Origin: Candidatus Aminicenantota bacterium
GTDB lineage: Bacteria; Acidobacteriota; Aminicenantia; Aminicenantales; Aminicenantaceae
Length of the DNA stretch: 35,009 nucleotides
Reading direction: 5' to 3'
NCBI GenBank assembly: GCA_030603565.1
Contig: JAUVXM010000020.1
Coordinates: 1 to 35,009, forward strand
In this document: positions 1 to 8,204 of the stretch, one piece after another
Layout of the letters: every line of letters starts with the position of its first letter
Numbering within the stretch: the first letter of the stretch is position 1
Notes under the pieces: generated by a model
Databases searched by the model: none
The model's input: only the letters and a program-made list of their open reading frames with translations
What the model was told of the DNA's origin: nothing
Translations under genes and position numbers: made by a program

Positions 1-138
1 GTAAAAAAATGGCGATTAAAATTAAAAATAAAAACAAGAAAAAAGTTTCAATAATCATTCTTGAAAAAATCTTGCATATCATTGAAAAGAAAATAATAAT
101 AATAACATCGCCATTTTTTTATGAATAGGTCAGGCTAA
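1..138 (+). repeat. Palindromic element, right part (cut by window edge)
   Basis: This is the AT-rich right half of the same element found whole at 16994-17249. A perfect 14-bp inverted repeat is visible: AAAAAAATGGCGAT at 3-16 and ATCGCCATTTTTTT at 107-120. The outer tip TTTATGAATAGGTCAGGCTAA (118-138) follows. The interior between the stems (17-106) aligns with 17130-17218 by eye, including a shared AATAATAATAAC run next to the right stem. The left GC-rich part and left tip would lie before the first base. No coding capacity was found in it. Confidence 0.8.
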
Positions 139-450
139 ATATAAAACCAACATTTTCTGCTAATGTACATAATTCCTGAAATTTGAAATTATCAGGAGAA
201 TTTTTAGCTTTATTGAAAAGTTTTGATTTCCTGACCATTTCATATCTATACGGTACCATATATGGAACCATAAATCAATATATTACTATTTGCTTTTTTA
301 ATTTCTTTTTATATGACGATACGAAGATAAGAATTTTTTCACTAAATGTTGATTATAAATATAAATTATATCAAAAACGAAATAATTAATTGTCTATCAG
401 TAACTATCAAGGTAAAATATGGATTAAAAAAGAGATGTATCTTAATATCA
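139..450. other. AT-rich intergenic stretch with an 18-bp near-palindrome
   Basis: No convincing gene lies here. A near-perfect palindrome, GGTACCATATATGGAACC at 252-269 (one non-pairing position in each arm), looks like an operator for a dimeric protein, but no partner is known. The 15-mer TTTTTATATGACGAT at 306-320 recurs at 15243-15257, upstream of the GIN-domain gene. A TTG-started frame at 183-389 has no ribosome site and a composition typical of AT-rich noncoding DNA. Confidence 0.4.
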
Positions 451-473
451 ACATTTTTTATGAATAATTTAGG
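451..473 (+). repeat. Degenerate tip of the palindromic element
   Basis: CATTTTTTATGAATAATTTAGG resembles the right tip CATTTTTTTATGAATAGGTC of the copy at 1-138. It ends about 12 bases before the AGGAGG ribosome site of the CocE-like gene, so that gene's leader may derive from an old element copy. The match is short and imperfect. Confidence 0.4.
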
Positions 474-499
474 ATTATTATTGTAAGGAGGTATATTCC

Positions 500-2419
500 A
501 TGAAAGCCAAAAAATATTTCATTATTTCGCTTATCTGTGTACTTTGCTGCTTAAGTACATTACCTGTTTTAGCCCAGAAAAACATCCTGGATTCGCTAAA
601 ATCAATTGCAATTATCGAGCAGAAAGTTATGGTTCCCATGCGCGATGGCGTCAGGCTTGCAACTGATGTCTACAGACCAAAAACAGACAAGCCTGTGGGT
701 GTTATCTTTTCCAGAACTCCCTATAACTTCAATTCCTGGCAGGACGGAAAATTAAGTACTCGTAACTTTCAAACGGCTTACAAATACATAAAGCACGGTT
801 TTGCCTATGTGGTTCAAAACGAACGTGGCAGGTATTTCTCGGAAGGGAAGTGGGACATTCTGGGGCCACCCACAACTGACGGATACGATGCTATTAAATG
901 GATGGCAGAGCAACCCTGGTCTAATGGCAAGGTGGGCTTGATCGGGTGTTCCTCTTCAGCTGAGTGGCAAATGGGGGTGGCTGCTTTGCATCCTCCTGGT
1001 TTAGCCACTGTAGTGCCCATGGGATTCGGGGCAGGTATTGGCCGGGTGGGAGAATTTTACGAACAAGGAAACTGGTATCGCGGCGGCGTTCACCAACTGC
1101 TGATGACGGCCTGGCTTTACGACTATGGCTTTATCGAGACCTATAAGTGGCGGCCCACTTTCCCGGCAGATATATCTCGTGAAGAACTTTTAGGTATATC
1201 GAAATACTTTGATCTGGCGGCTGAGATACCGGAGGTAGACTGGTCTAAAGCACTCTGGCATTTACCCCTGATGGATATTGTTAAAAACTTAGAGGGGCCG
1301 AAAAGCGTATATGAGGAAATGATCAAGCGGAAACCGAATGACCCGGCCTGGTATAAGGGAGGCTTATACCATGATGACATGGATTTTAGCGTGCCCAGCT
1401 TATGGTTTATATCCTGGTATGATATCTCAATCAGTCCAAATCTTGCTTTGGTCAATTATGTTAGCAAAAACGCCAAGGATCCGGAAGTTGCCAATAATCA
1501 GTTTACAGTCATAGCCCCTGTATGTCATTGTGCCTTCAGCAGGGTAAACAAAGAAACCATTGTAGGTGAACGTAAGGTTGGGGATGCCAGGTTCAACTCT
1601 GATGGGCTTATCCTTAAGTGGTTTGACTACTGGCTGCAGGGAGAGGATAACGAAGTCCTCAAAAAAACACCAAAAGTTCAGTATTACACCATGGGTCTTA
1701 ATAAATGGCAGTCAGCCGAGACCTGGCCGCCGCAAAGTGCTGAGATGGTGACTTTGTATCTAAACAGTAAGGGAAATGCCAACAGTGTTTTCGGGGACGG
1801 TGTAATTACCACAAACACGCCAGGTCCAGAAGACAATCCGGATGCTTTTACCTATGATCCGGAATATCCTGTACCCATGCTTGGGGGCGGCTTTTGCTGT
1901 TTGGGTAGTACCTATAAACCCGGCTCTTTTGATCAACGGCAGAGGGAAGCCCGTAATGATATCATAGTTTACTCAACCGATCCTTTAAAGGAAGGTGTTG
2001 AAATAAGTGGGAATATCGAGATTACCCTTTATGTATCCTCAGATGTTAAAGATACAGATTTTACTGTAAAGCTGCTGGATGTTTATCCGGATGGAAGGGC
2101 TTATAATTTGGATGAGACAATCCAGCGTGTACGCTATAGAAAAGGCTATGATAAAGAAGTGTTTATGGAAAAAGGAAAAGTCTACAAGCTCCCTGTTAGT
2201 TCAATGTCGACAAGCAACTATTTTGCCCCGGGACACCGCCTTCGCATCGAGGTCTCAAGCAGCAACTTTCCCAGGTTCGCACGCAACCTAAACACAGGTG
2301 GTAACAACTATGATGAGACAGTGGGTGTGGTGGCACACAACAAAGTGCACCATTGCGCTGGATACCCTTCCCAGATCAGGGTATCGATTGTCAATTGGTC
2401 AAAGAGAAGTATTCTCTGA
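500..2419 (+). CDS. Exported CocE/NonD (X-Pro dipeptidyl-peptidase S15) family hydrolase
   Basis: A 639-aa serine hydrolase of the CocE/S15 alpha/beta-hydrolase family, which cleaves esters or Xaa-Pro dipeptides; the substrate here is unknown. Residues 1-25 form a Sec signal peptide ending VLAQ, so it acts outside the cytoplasm. The family opening RDGVRLATDVYRP lies at 48-60. The nucleophile is most likely Ser151 in G-C-S-S-S-A, a departure from the usual GxSYxG. Asp308 in SWYD and His343 in PVCHCAF complete the triad. A C-terminal jelly-roll domain begins near 375. The start is fixed by AGGAGG about 8 bases upstream. It stands alone, with a degenerate element tip just upstream. Confidence 0.93.
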   Translation: MKAKKYFIISLICVLCCLSTLPVLAQKNILDSLKSIAIIEQKVMVPMRDGVRLATDVYRPKTDKPVGVIFSRTPYNFNSWQDGKLSTRNFQTAYKYIKHGFAYVVQNERGRYFSEGKWDILGPPTTDGYDAIKWMAEQPWSNGKVGLIGCSSSAEWQMGVAALHPPGLATVVPMGFGAGIGRVGEFYEQGNWYRGGVHQLLMTAWLYDYGFIETYKWRPTFPADISREELLGISKYFDLAAEIPEVDWSKALWHLPLMDIVKNLEGPKSVYEEMIKRKPNDPAWYKGGLYHDDMDFSVPSLWFISWYDISISPNLALVNYVSKNAKDPEVANNQFTVIAPVCHCAFSRVNKETIVGERKVGDARFNSDGLILKWFDYWLQGEDNEVLKKTPKVQYYTMGLNKWQSAETWPPQSAEMVTLYLNSKGNANSVFGDGVITTNTPGPEDNPDAFTYDPEYPVPMLGGGFCCLGSTYKPGSFDQRQREARNDIIVYSTDPLKEGVEISGNIEITLYVSSDVKDTDFTVKLLDVYPDGRAYNLDETIQRVRYRKGYDKEVFMEKGKVYKLPVSSMSTSNYFAPGHRLRIEVSSSNFPRFARNLNTGGNNYDETVGVVAHNKVHHCAGYPSQIRVSIVNWSKRSIL

Positions 2420-2565
2420 ATCTTTTATTGACTACATATATTTATTGGGTGTATTATTGATAATATAGAAGCTAAGCGGGTGGATATTGAGCGGAAATGA
2501 GCAGTCATCAAAGCACCCCCAAAAAGCATATGTTTATGTTTTAAATCATTAAAAAGGAGGGTGGT

Positions 2566-3621
2566 GTGAAAAAGATTATTATTTTCACAATAGGAATTAT
2601 CTTTATTGCCCTTATATTATTTCCTATTTATAGTAAGGCTGCGGTTGTAAAAGAAGAGAAAATCAAACTTAATGATGATCTGTATGTAGAGATAAAAGCA
2701 CAGGTAAATTTTGTTATGAGCCAGGTATTTGAAAAATATAAGGGAATGAAGGCAGTAGAAAAAGCAACTGAAGCTGAGAATAGTATTTATAAAAAATTTG
2801 GTGTTACAAAAGAAGAACTTAATAACTATATTACTAAATTAAGTGAAAAAGATGTCAATAGAGCTGGGAATGTTATGCTGCAGGTTGCCCAACGGATGAT
2901 GGAGCTTACAGATGCTGCAAAAAAGGAGCCGGAGCCTATATCGGAAAAGAATGAGGTCAAAGGCTTTCCTGGAATTCCTGTTTATATTGGGGCAGAGTTT
3001 ATATCCGGAACACAAATGGAAGATATAAAATGGATGGAAGATATGCTGGCGAAAGAAGGGTACATCTGGTACGAGTACGGGGAAAAACTCTGCGAAGAGT
3101 ATAACGAAGATCCAAGAGGTGTTAACAACAGAATTGTAGATTTTTACAAAAAAGAACTTGCAAAAAAAGGTTGGAAATATATCGGAGAGGGAGTTCGTAC
3201 TTATCACTTGTCAAAGGGCAATAATGCTATTGGAATCACTTTCCCTGCGGATTGCACGATTGAATACAGGCAGATGAGTATTGAGGAGGCCAAAGGGAAT
3301 TGTGGCAAAATGGAGGAAGATCAATTCATAGAAGCCTTCATAAAGTGTGCGGCTGCGGCCCAGGAAATTTGTAAAAAACAGGGTATTCAAAACATGAATG
3401 ACTATATGACTCAAATGGCTGATGAGAAAGCTTTAGAAATGCTTAATAAAAAAGTTGAAATAGGCCTTAACGAGACATTAAAGCCATATGGAGTAACTTT
3501 TAAGAGGTTTAAAGAAATAAAAGCGGGATATAACTCTGATAAAATAATGAGACGCCTGTATACCGAACATGAAAAAGAGATGGATGCTCTCCAGTTGGGA
3601 TTAACGTTCGTATCGCGTTGA
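2566..3621 (+). CDS. Exported protein of unknown function with two similar helical ends
   Basis: A 351-aa protein that I do not recognise. A GTG start follows AAAGGAGGGTGG. Residues 1-25 are a signal peptide (hydrophobic core, cleavage near YSKA). Three parts are visible. There is a helical region at 30-100 with KFGVTKEEL. A central module at about 128-225 begins FPGIPVYIGAEF and contains DFYKKELAKKGWKYIGEG, a pattern seen in small periplasmic or lipoprotein modules where a variable tip is followed by fY..L...GW. A second helical region at 255-345 contains PYGVTFKRF. The two helical ends look like a diverged duplication, each with a GVT turn about two thirds along. A hairpin terminator follows at once, so it is probably monocistronic. 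Confidence 0.85.
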   Translation: MKKIIIFTIGIIFIALILFPIYSKAAVVKEEKIKLNDDLYVEIKAQVNFVMSQVFEKYKGMKAVEKATEAENSIYKKFGVTKEELNNYITKLSEKDVNRAGNVMLQVAQRMMELTDAAKKEPEPISEKNEVKGFPGIPVYIGAEFISGTQMEDIKWMEDMLAKEGYIWYEYGEKLCEEYNEDPRGVNNRIVDFYKKELAKKGWKYIGEGVRTYHLSKGNNAIGITFPADCTIEYRQMSIEEAKGNCGKMEEDQFIEAFIKCAAAAQEICKKQGIQNMNDYMTQMADEKALEMLNKKVEIGLNETLKPYGVTFKRFKEIKAGYNSDKIMRRLYTEHEKEMDALQLGLTFVSR

Positions 3622-3624
3622 TGG

Positions 3625-3653
3625 AATTGAAAGTAATAGCCTCTCAATTTTTT
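3625..3653 (+). terminator. Rho-independent terminator of the 351-aa gene
   Basis: AATTGAAAG (3625-3633) and CTCTCAATT (3641-3649) pair at 8 of 9 positions around a 7-base loop, followed by a T run ending at 3653. It starts four bases after the stop codon and separates this gene from the convergent DUF885 gene. Confidence 0.65.
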
Positions 3654-3689
3654 ACTTGATTTGCAATTTGGGGAGCGGATTTTCTGCAT

Positions 3690-5375
3690 TTAATTTAGCA
3701 GGATTTTCATTTCGTCATCAAGACCCGTCATCTGCCATCTGATGAGTGAGAGGGGGATCATTCCACAAGCGAAAAAATCTTTAAAAAAGTCTTTAAAACT
3801 GAAATCATTGCCCAACTGGCGCACTCTTTCAGCGATCATCTGATTTACGGCAAGCTTTCCAATAATCATCCCCATATGCCAGCCCACGTACCGGAGGTTG
3901 GTCTCCATTTCATACCAGGAATGAGGCCCATTGGGAATGGCCCAATTATTGGGGGCACATTCTGCGCAATAGTCAATAGCATCCTGGAGGGAAAACTCAT
4001 TGCTGTGCATTTTAAGATCTGCGATTGCCCTGCAAGTACGGAAGGCAGCCTGATAATAGACGATCTCTCTACTTCTTTGGGGATGTTTATCCAAATATCC
4101 GGCGTGCATCATCATCTCTTCAAGCCAGAATGCTAAGCCTTCACTTCTTATCATATCAATAGCATAAAACCGGTCGGAACCGCGGATAGGACTTTTATCT
4201 TGGGAATGACGTAAGCCGTCGAGATAGTGACCGATAAATTCATGAGTCTGTTCGGGCAGAGGCTCCCGGTCTGCTGTTTTGTGAAAAAAGTCCCTTACGC
4301 CAGGCCATTCACCTGTTTCCCCGGAGCCCACATATTTGTTTGTAAAAAAGTAATCCCACTGCATTTGCATATTAGGTCTTCTGCCCAGATATTCATTAAC
4401 ATCGACTCCCTCTGGCATTTCAAAAAGTTCCTGCTCCTGCATAAATTTCAGAGAATAAGCAAGAGCTTCATCCCGGCGGCGGTTGTGTTCGTTGAGGGTC
4501 GGGACAGGCTTTAATTCAGGCAGGTCTTTGTTCCGGTTCCGCTCCAGCGCCACAGTTGTTAAAACTCTATCGTCCTCCCGCATGATAATGTCATACAATT
4601 GGTCCCAGGTATATGGTATAAGCTGGACATTTTTCATCCACCAATTGTAATTTTCTTTTCCAACTCCTGCTGGAGCTGTCATGCTGCTTTGATTTTCTTT
4701 AAGCCACTCTCCGTATTCTTTAACGGCTGTAAGAGCTGCCTCTGCATCCTTAAGTAGGGGAGGGTTATTGTCGGCAATAGCATCTCGCAGCATCTGGTGA
4801 TAAGCGATTTCTGTATCTATATAATGGAGAGCTGAATAAGCAAGGTCAGCTGCGCCTTCTGTTAAATTCGTTTTTGCCTGTTCGAGGATGGCAGGCAAAG
4901 CCTTTAATTTTCCTTGAACTTTAGGCAAATCTTTCTCAGGAATAGGCATTTGATTAATGTTGAGGTGAGCTACCCTGGCCGGGCCGGCCCCGTCTTGCGT
5001 TTGGAGATAAAATCCCGGGTCTCTTGACCAGGGTTTTAAAACTCTCTGGTAAAAATCAAGGCCATTCATTTCAGCGCGGACAAGATGATACTCAACTTTT
5101 TGTTCTATCGGCCAAGCGTGGATATCTATAGCCTTTAACTGTTTTTTAAAATCAAGAAGGCCGCGGCTCTTCTTTTCCATGGCTGCCGGGGTGTAATCCG
5201 GAACCCAGTCTGTAATTTTTATTTTCTGCAGTTCACGAAAATCCTTAAAAAGTTGGACAAGATCAGCATAATTGCCGCCTGTAGCTTGTGAAACATTTTC
5301 AGCAGGTCCACAGAATAAAAAAGTAAGAATAATACACATTACACCAAAAAAATGTAAAAGGATATGATTTTTCAT
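3690..5375 (-). CDS. DUF885-like exported metallohydrolase
   Basis: A 561-aa protein of the DUF885 type, thought to be zinc-dependent peptidase-like enzymes. Residues 1-22 are a hydrophobic export signal; the following Cys22-Gly is only loosely lipobox-like. The metal site is visible as H378-E-F-I-G-H383, with a second acidic residue in SEGLAFWLEE (Glu412). The family usually shows HExxPGH, so this member has one residue fewer between the histidines. The middle of the protein (about 90-290) is helical and Trp/Tyr-rich as in relatives. The start is supported by AGGAGG upstream. It is convergent with the 351-aa gene. Peptide or ester substrates are plausible; none can be named. Confidence 0.85.
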   Translation of the reverse strand: MKNHILLHFFGVMCIILTFLFCGPAENVSQATGGNYADLVQLFKDFRELQKIKITDWVPDYTPAAMEKKSRGLLDFKKQLKAIDIHAWPIEQKVEYHLVRAEMNGLDFYQRVLKPWSRDPGFYLQTQDGAGPARVAHLNINQMPIPEKDLPKVQGKLKALPAILEQAKTNLTEGAADLAYSALHYIDTEIAYHQMLRDAIADNNPPLLKDAEAALTAVKEYGEWLKENQSSMTAPAGVGKENYNWWMKNVQLIPYTWDQLYDIIMREDDRVLTTVALERNRNKDLPELKPVPTLNEHNRRRDEALAYSLKFMQEQELFEMPEGVDVNEYLGRRPNMQMQWDYFFTNKYVGSGETGEWPGVRDFFHKTADREPLPEQTHEFIGHYLDGLRHSQDKSPIRGSDRFYAIDMIRSEGLAFWLEEMMMHAGYLDKHPQRSREIVYYQAAFRTCRAIADLKMHSNEFSLQDAIDYCAECAPNNWAIPNGPHSWYEMETNLRYVGWHMGMIIGKLAVNQMIAERVRQLGNDFSFKDFFKDFFACGMIPLSLIRWQMTGLDDEMKILLN

Positions 5376-5514
5376 GATATAACCTCCTATGTGAAAATTA
5401 AAATGCTATCAAAAATTGCACCTTATAATCAAGTAGGGGGGGGGAATACGAGATATGGGGTGAGGGATTTCTCCTTAGTGGATTGCAATCTAATCTGGAT
5501 AATTGTAAGATAAT

Positions 5515-6048
5515 ATGGGATATGAAATGACAAAAAAGGAATTCTTCAAAGCAGTATCTAATGGCAAGGAAGACATTATCCAAATATTCCTTGATGCCCT
5601 GTCAAAAGCCAATGTGGACTACTGCGTAATTGGCGGTCTTGCCGTGAATGCCTATGCAGAGCCTGTTGTCAGCCTTGACTTAGATATTGTTGTTGCAATA
5701 AATGAGGTCGGAACAGCCTGTAATGCCGTTGAAGACTATTTTAAAATTGAACGTTTCGCCCATAGTGTAAACCTAAGCAGCAATAAATCTGACTTAAGGA
5801 TACAGCTCCAGCTTGATCCAAGGTATCAGAATTTCATTGCCAGAGCGATAATTCATTCTGTACTCGGATATGAAATGAAAGTTGCAATTGTCGAGGATGT
5901 TTTACAGGGCAAGATTTGGGCATATTCAGATGAACAACGGCGCAAGAGTAAGCGACAGAAGGATCTGGCAGACATTATGCGTTTGATAGAAACTTTTCCT
6001 CATTTGATAGATCAATTACCAGATTCAATACAGAAGATATTTGAATAG
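5515..6048 (+). CDS. MNT/AbiEii-like nucleotidyltransferase, stand-alone
   Basis: A 177-aa protein with the minimal nucleotidyltransferase signature: VIGGLAVNAYAEP (about 38-50) followed by LDLDIVVAINE, giving the GG and DxD metal/nucleotide site. Such proteins act as AbiEii or MntA-type toxins or antitoxins that transfer nucleotides to RNA or to a partner protein. No HEPN or AbiEi partner gene is next to it, so its role is open. The C-terminal KSKRQKDLADIMRLIETFP motif (R.KDl.Di..l) is typical of the family. No clear Shine-Dalgarno precedes ATG 5515, and ATG 5527 is an equally possible start. Nine consecutive G residues lie at 5436-5444 upstream. Confidence 0.8.
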   Translation: MGYEMTKKEFFKAVSNGKEDIIQIFLDALSKANVDYCVIGGLAVNAYAEPVVSLDLDIVVAINEVGTACNAVEDYFKIERFAHSVNLSSNKSDLRIQLQLDPRYQNFIARAIIHSVLGYEMKVAIVEDVLQGKIWAYSDEQRRKSKRQKDLADIMRLIETFPHLIDQLPDSIQKIFE

Positions 6049-6086
6049 TCACGCACGAACAAAACTAAGTTGATGTCTCGGATACT

Positions 6087-6114
6087 TTGCTTATAAAATA
6101 AATGATAGTATAAT
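6087..6114 (+). promoter_or_regulatory. Sigma-70-like promoter of the sensor kinase
   Basis: TTGCTT (6087-6092) and TATAAT (6109-6114) are 16 bp apart. Transcription would begin near 6121, leaving a leader of about 26 bases before ATG 6147. Confidence 0.55.
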
Positions 6115-6146
6115 TCTTTCTATTTAATATGATTTATTATTGAATA

Positions 6147-8204
6147 ATGTCCAAAGAAAAATCGCCGGCCCGGCAAAAACAAGAAAGTTACTATAAAAAG
6201 CTTACCCTGCGTAATACTCTACTGACACTATTGTTTTTTGTTACTCCCTTTTTGCTTCTGTTTTTTATTGTAAACCATGAAATCTCATCATTAATAAAGA
6301 ATCAGATTTATAATCACTTATCTGAATCTGTGAATGAAAACATAAAAACAATAAATACTTTTCTTATTGATAGGAAAGCAGACCTTGAATCTTACTCCAA
6401 GCTAAATATTCAAGATGCAGATCAGTCCACCCAATATTCAAATTTTTTAAGTTCACTGATTAATCAGAAAAAATGGTATGATTTTTTAATTATTGCAGAT
6501 TTTAAGGGAGATATTATTCTATCTATAAATACAGATATCAAAGAAAACATCTCTAATAGAGAATATTTCAAAACAAGTATAAAAGGGCAGCCGTATAATT
6601 CAGGAATATTTTATTCTGATATTCTTAATGAACCAGTTATGATGCTGTCTCACCCCCTGCTGAACAAAGAAAATAAAATAGTGGGCGTACTTGCAGCTTC
6701 TATTAATCTGGAGCATTTCTATGACCTTCTTTTTGACTTGAGAATGGGTAAAACGAGTGAACTTTTTTTAGTTAATAAAGGAGGGACATTGCTTTCGCCA
6801 TCTAGATTAGGAGGGAAGCCTCTAGTTGATAAGGGACATTTTAGGGAGGCAGAGAATCCCCACACAGGTGATGAAGGAGTAAAAACTCACTATGATTACA
6901 GAGGAAATAAAGTCCTATGTGCTTACAAGAAATTCCCAGGACAAAACTTCTATATTGTGTCTGAAATAGACCTAAAAGAAGCTCTGCTTCCAGCTAAAGA
7001 AGTAAACAAGGTTATCATTTATATATTCGTTCCTTTTTTCCTCCTTATAATAATAATATCAGGTTTTTATTCCAGAAGAACAACTTCACTGTTGCGTAAT
7101 CTAACTAAAGATCTTAAAAACTCAGAGGAGTATATATTAAATCTTATTGACAGCATCTCTTTGGGAGTTGTTGGTTTGGATATATCAGGTAAAATCTCTC
7201 GCTATAATAGTGAGCTCACAAACTTATTCGATTTAGAAGGACTTAAGAAAGGAGATGATATATTCTCCATATTACCGTGCCTGGAACAGAAAGATATAAA
7301 AGATTCATTCCAGAAAGCCATAACTGAAGTTAAGCCTCAATATCTTACTGAAAAGCAAGTGAGCATGAAAAGCGGAGAAGAACATATTAATTTTTCTTTT
7401 TTCCCCATAGGAGAAGAGAAAGACAAACTATTAGGAATCACTTTATTAATAGAAAATGTAACAGAAAGAATAAGGCTCCGCAAACAGCTTGCTCAATACG
7501 AGAAACTTTCTGCTCTAAGCCAGCTTGCTTTGGGAGCTGCTCATGAAATAAATAATCCACTTTTAGGAATTTCTTCCTATTTAGAGAATTTAGAAGAAGA
7601 GACTAATGATGAAAAATCAAAACAGGAGATAGGATTAGTATTGGAGAATGTGTATCGAATATCAGAAACAATAAGAGGGCTTCTTAATTTTGCTCGTCCG
7701 GATTCTCCCCAATTCACTAAAGTCAATATAAATAAATTAATTGAAGAAACTATCTCATTTATCAGTCATCAACCCATATTCAGAAAAGTGGACGTTGAGA
7801 AAGAACTTTCTTCTTCACTTCCAAATATTACAGCTGACCATAATCAAATAAGGCAGGTTTTAATAAACATCTTTTTAAATGCTGCCCAGTCAATGTCTGA
7901 CGAAGGAAAATTAAAGGTAATAACCACCAAAGTAAAGTTTAAAGAGCTGGTGCAAATTGATATTTCAGATACAGGAAAAGGAATCTCTGATGAAAATATG
8001 AAGAAAATATTCGATCCTTTCTTTACTACAAAAAAAACAAAGGGAACAGGCTTGGGATTAAGTATTAGTGTAAGTTATATAAAAAACCACAAAGGATATA
8101 TTTCCGTAAAAAGTAAGCTGAATAAAGGAACTAATTTTTCCATATTTCTGCCTATACGACAAAAAGGAAGAAAAACCGAAGGAAGAGAGGAGACCATCTC
8201 ATGA
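6147..8204 (+). CDS. Membrane sensor histidine kinase, Cache-PAS-HisKA-HATPase
   Basis: A 685-aa NtrB-type kinase. Two membrane segments (about 24-44 and 288-306) enclose a roughly 240-residue periplasmic dCache-like sensor (NREYFKTSI near 137, ASINLEHFY near 184), the class that binds small metabolites such as amino acids or carboxylates. A PAS domain (about 325-440) follows. The phospho-acceptor is His466 in AAHEINNP. ATP-binding boxes are NIFLNAAQS (N, about 574), DTGKGIS (G1, about 608), DPFFTTKK (F) and GTGLGLSIS (G2, about 633). No ribosome site is visible before ATG 6147; translation may be weak. The stop overlaps the regulator start by ATGA, so the two proteins form one two-component pair. 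The ligand is not readable from sequence; the target operon suggests a nitrogen or amino-acid cue. Confidence 0.93.
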   Translation: MSKEKSPARQKQESYYKKLTLRNTLLTLLFFVTPFLLLFFIVNHEISSLIKNQIYNHLSESVNENIKTINTFLIDRKADLESYSKLNIQDADQSTQYSNFLSSLINQKKWYDFLIIADFKGDIILSINTDIKENISNREYFKTSIKGQPYNSGIFYSDILNEPVMMLSHPLLNKENKIVGVLAASINLEHFYDLLFDLRMGKTSELFLVNKGGTLLSPSRLGGKPLVDKGHFREAENPHTGDEGVKTHYDYRGNKVLCAYKKFPGQNFYIVSEIDLKEALLPAKEVNKVIIYIFVPFFLLIIIISGFYSRRTTSLLRNLTKDLKNSEEYILNLIDSISLGVVGLDISGKISRYNSELTNLFDLEGLKKGDDIFSILPCLEQKDIKDSFQKAITEVKPQYLTEKQVSMKSGEEHINFSFFPIGEEKDKLLGITLLIENVTERIRLRKQLAQYEKLSALSQLALGAAHEINNPLLGISSYLENLEEETNDEKSKQEIGLVLENVYRISETIRGLLNFARPDSPQFTKVNINKLIEETISFISHQPIFRKVDVEKELSSSLPNITADHNQIRQVLINIFLNAAQSMSDEGKLKVITTKVKFKELVQIDISDTGKGISDENMKKIFDPFFTTKKTKGTGLGLSISVSYIKNHKGYISVKSKLNKGTNFSIFLPIRQKGRKTEGREETIS

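Noticed and set aside
183-389. 68-codon TTG-started frame in the left intergenic region
   Set aside because: No ribosome site, Phe/Tyr/Ile-rich composition expected of AT-rich noncoding DNA, and it overlaps the palindrome at 252-269.
5436-5444. Phase-variable promoter based on the G9 run
   Set aside because: The run is not placed between recognisable -35 and -10 elements, and a sequencing artefact cannot be excluded.
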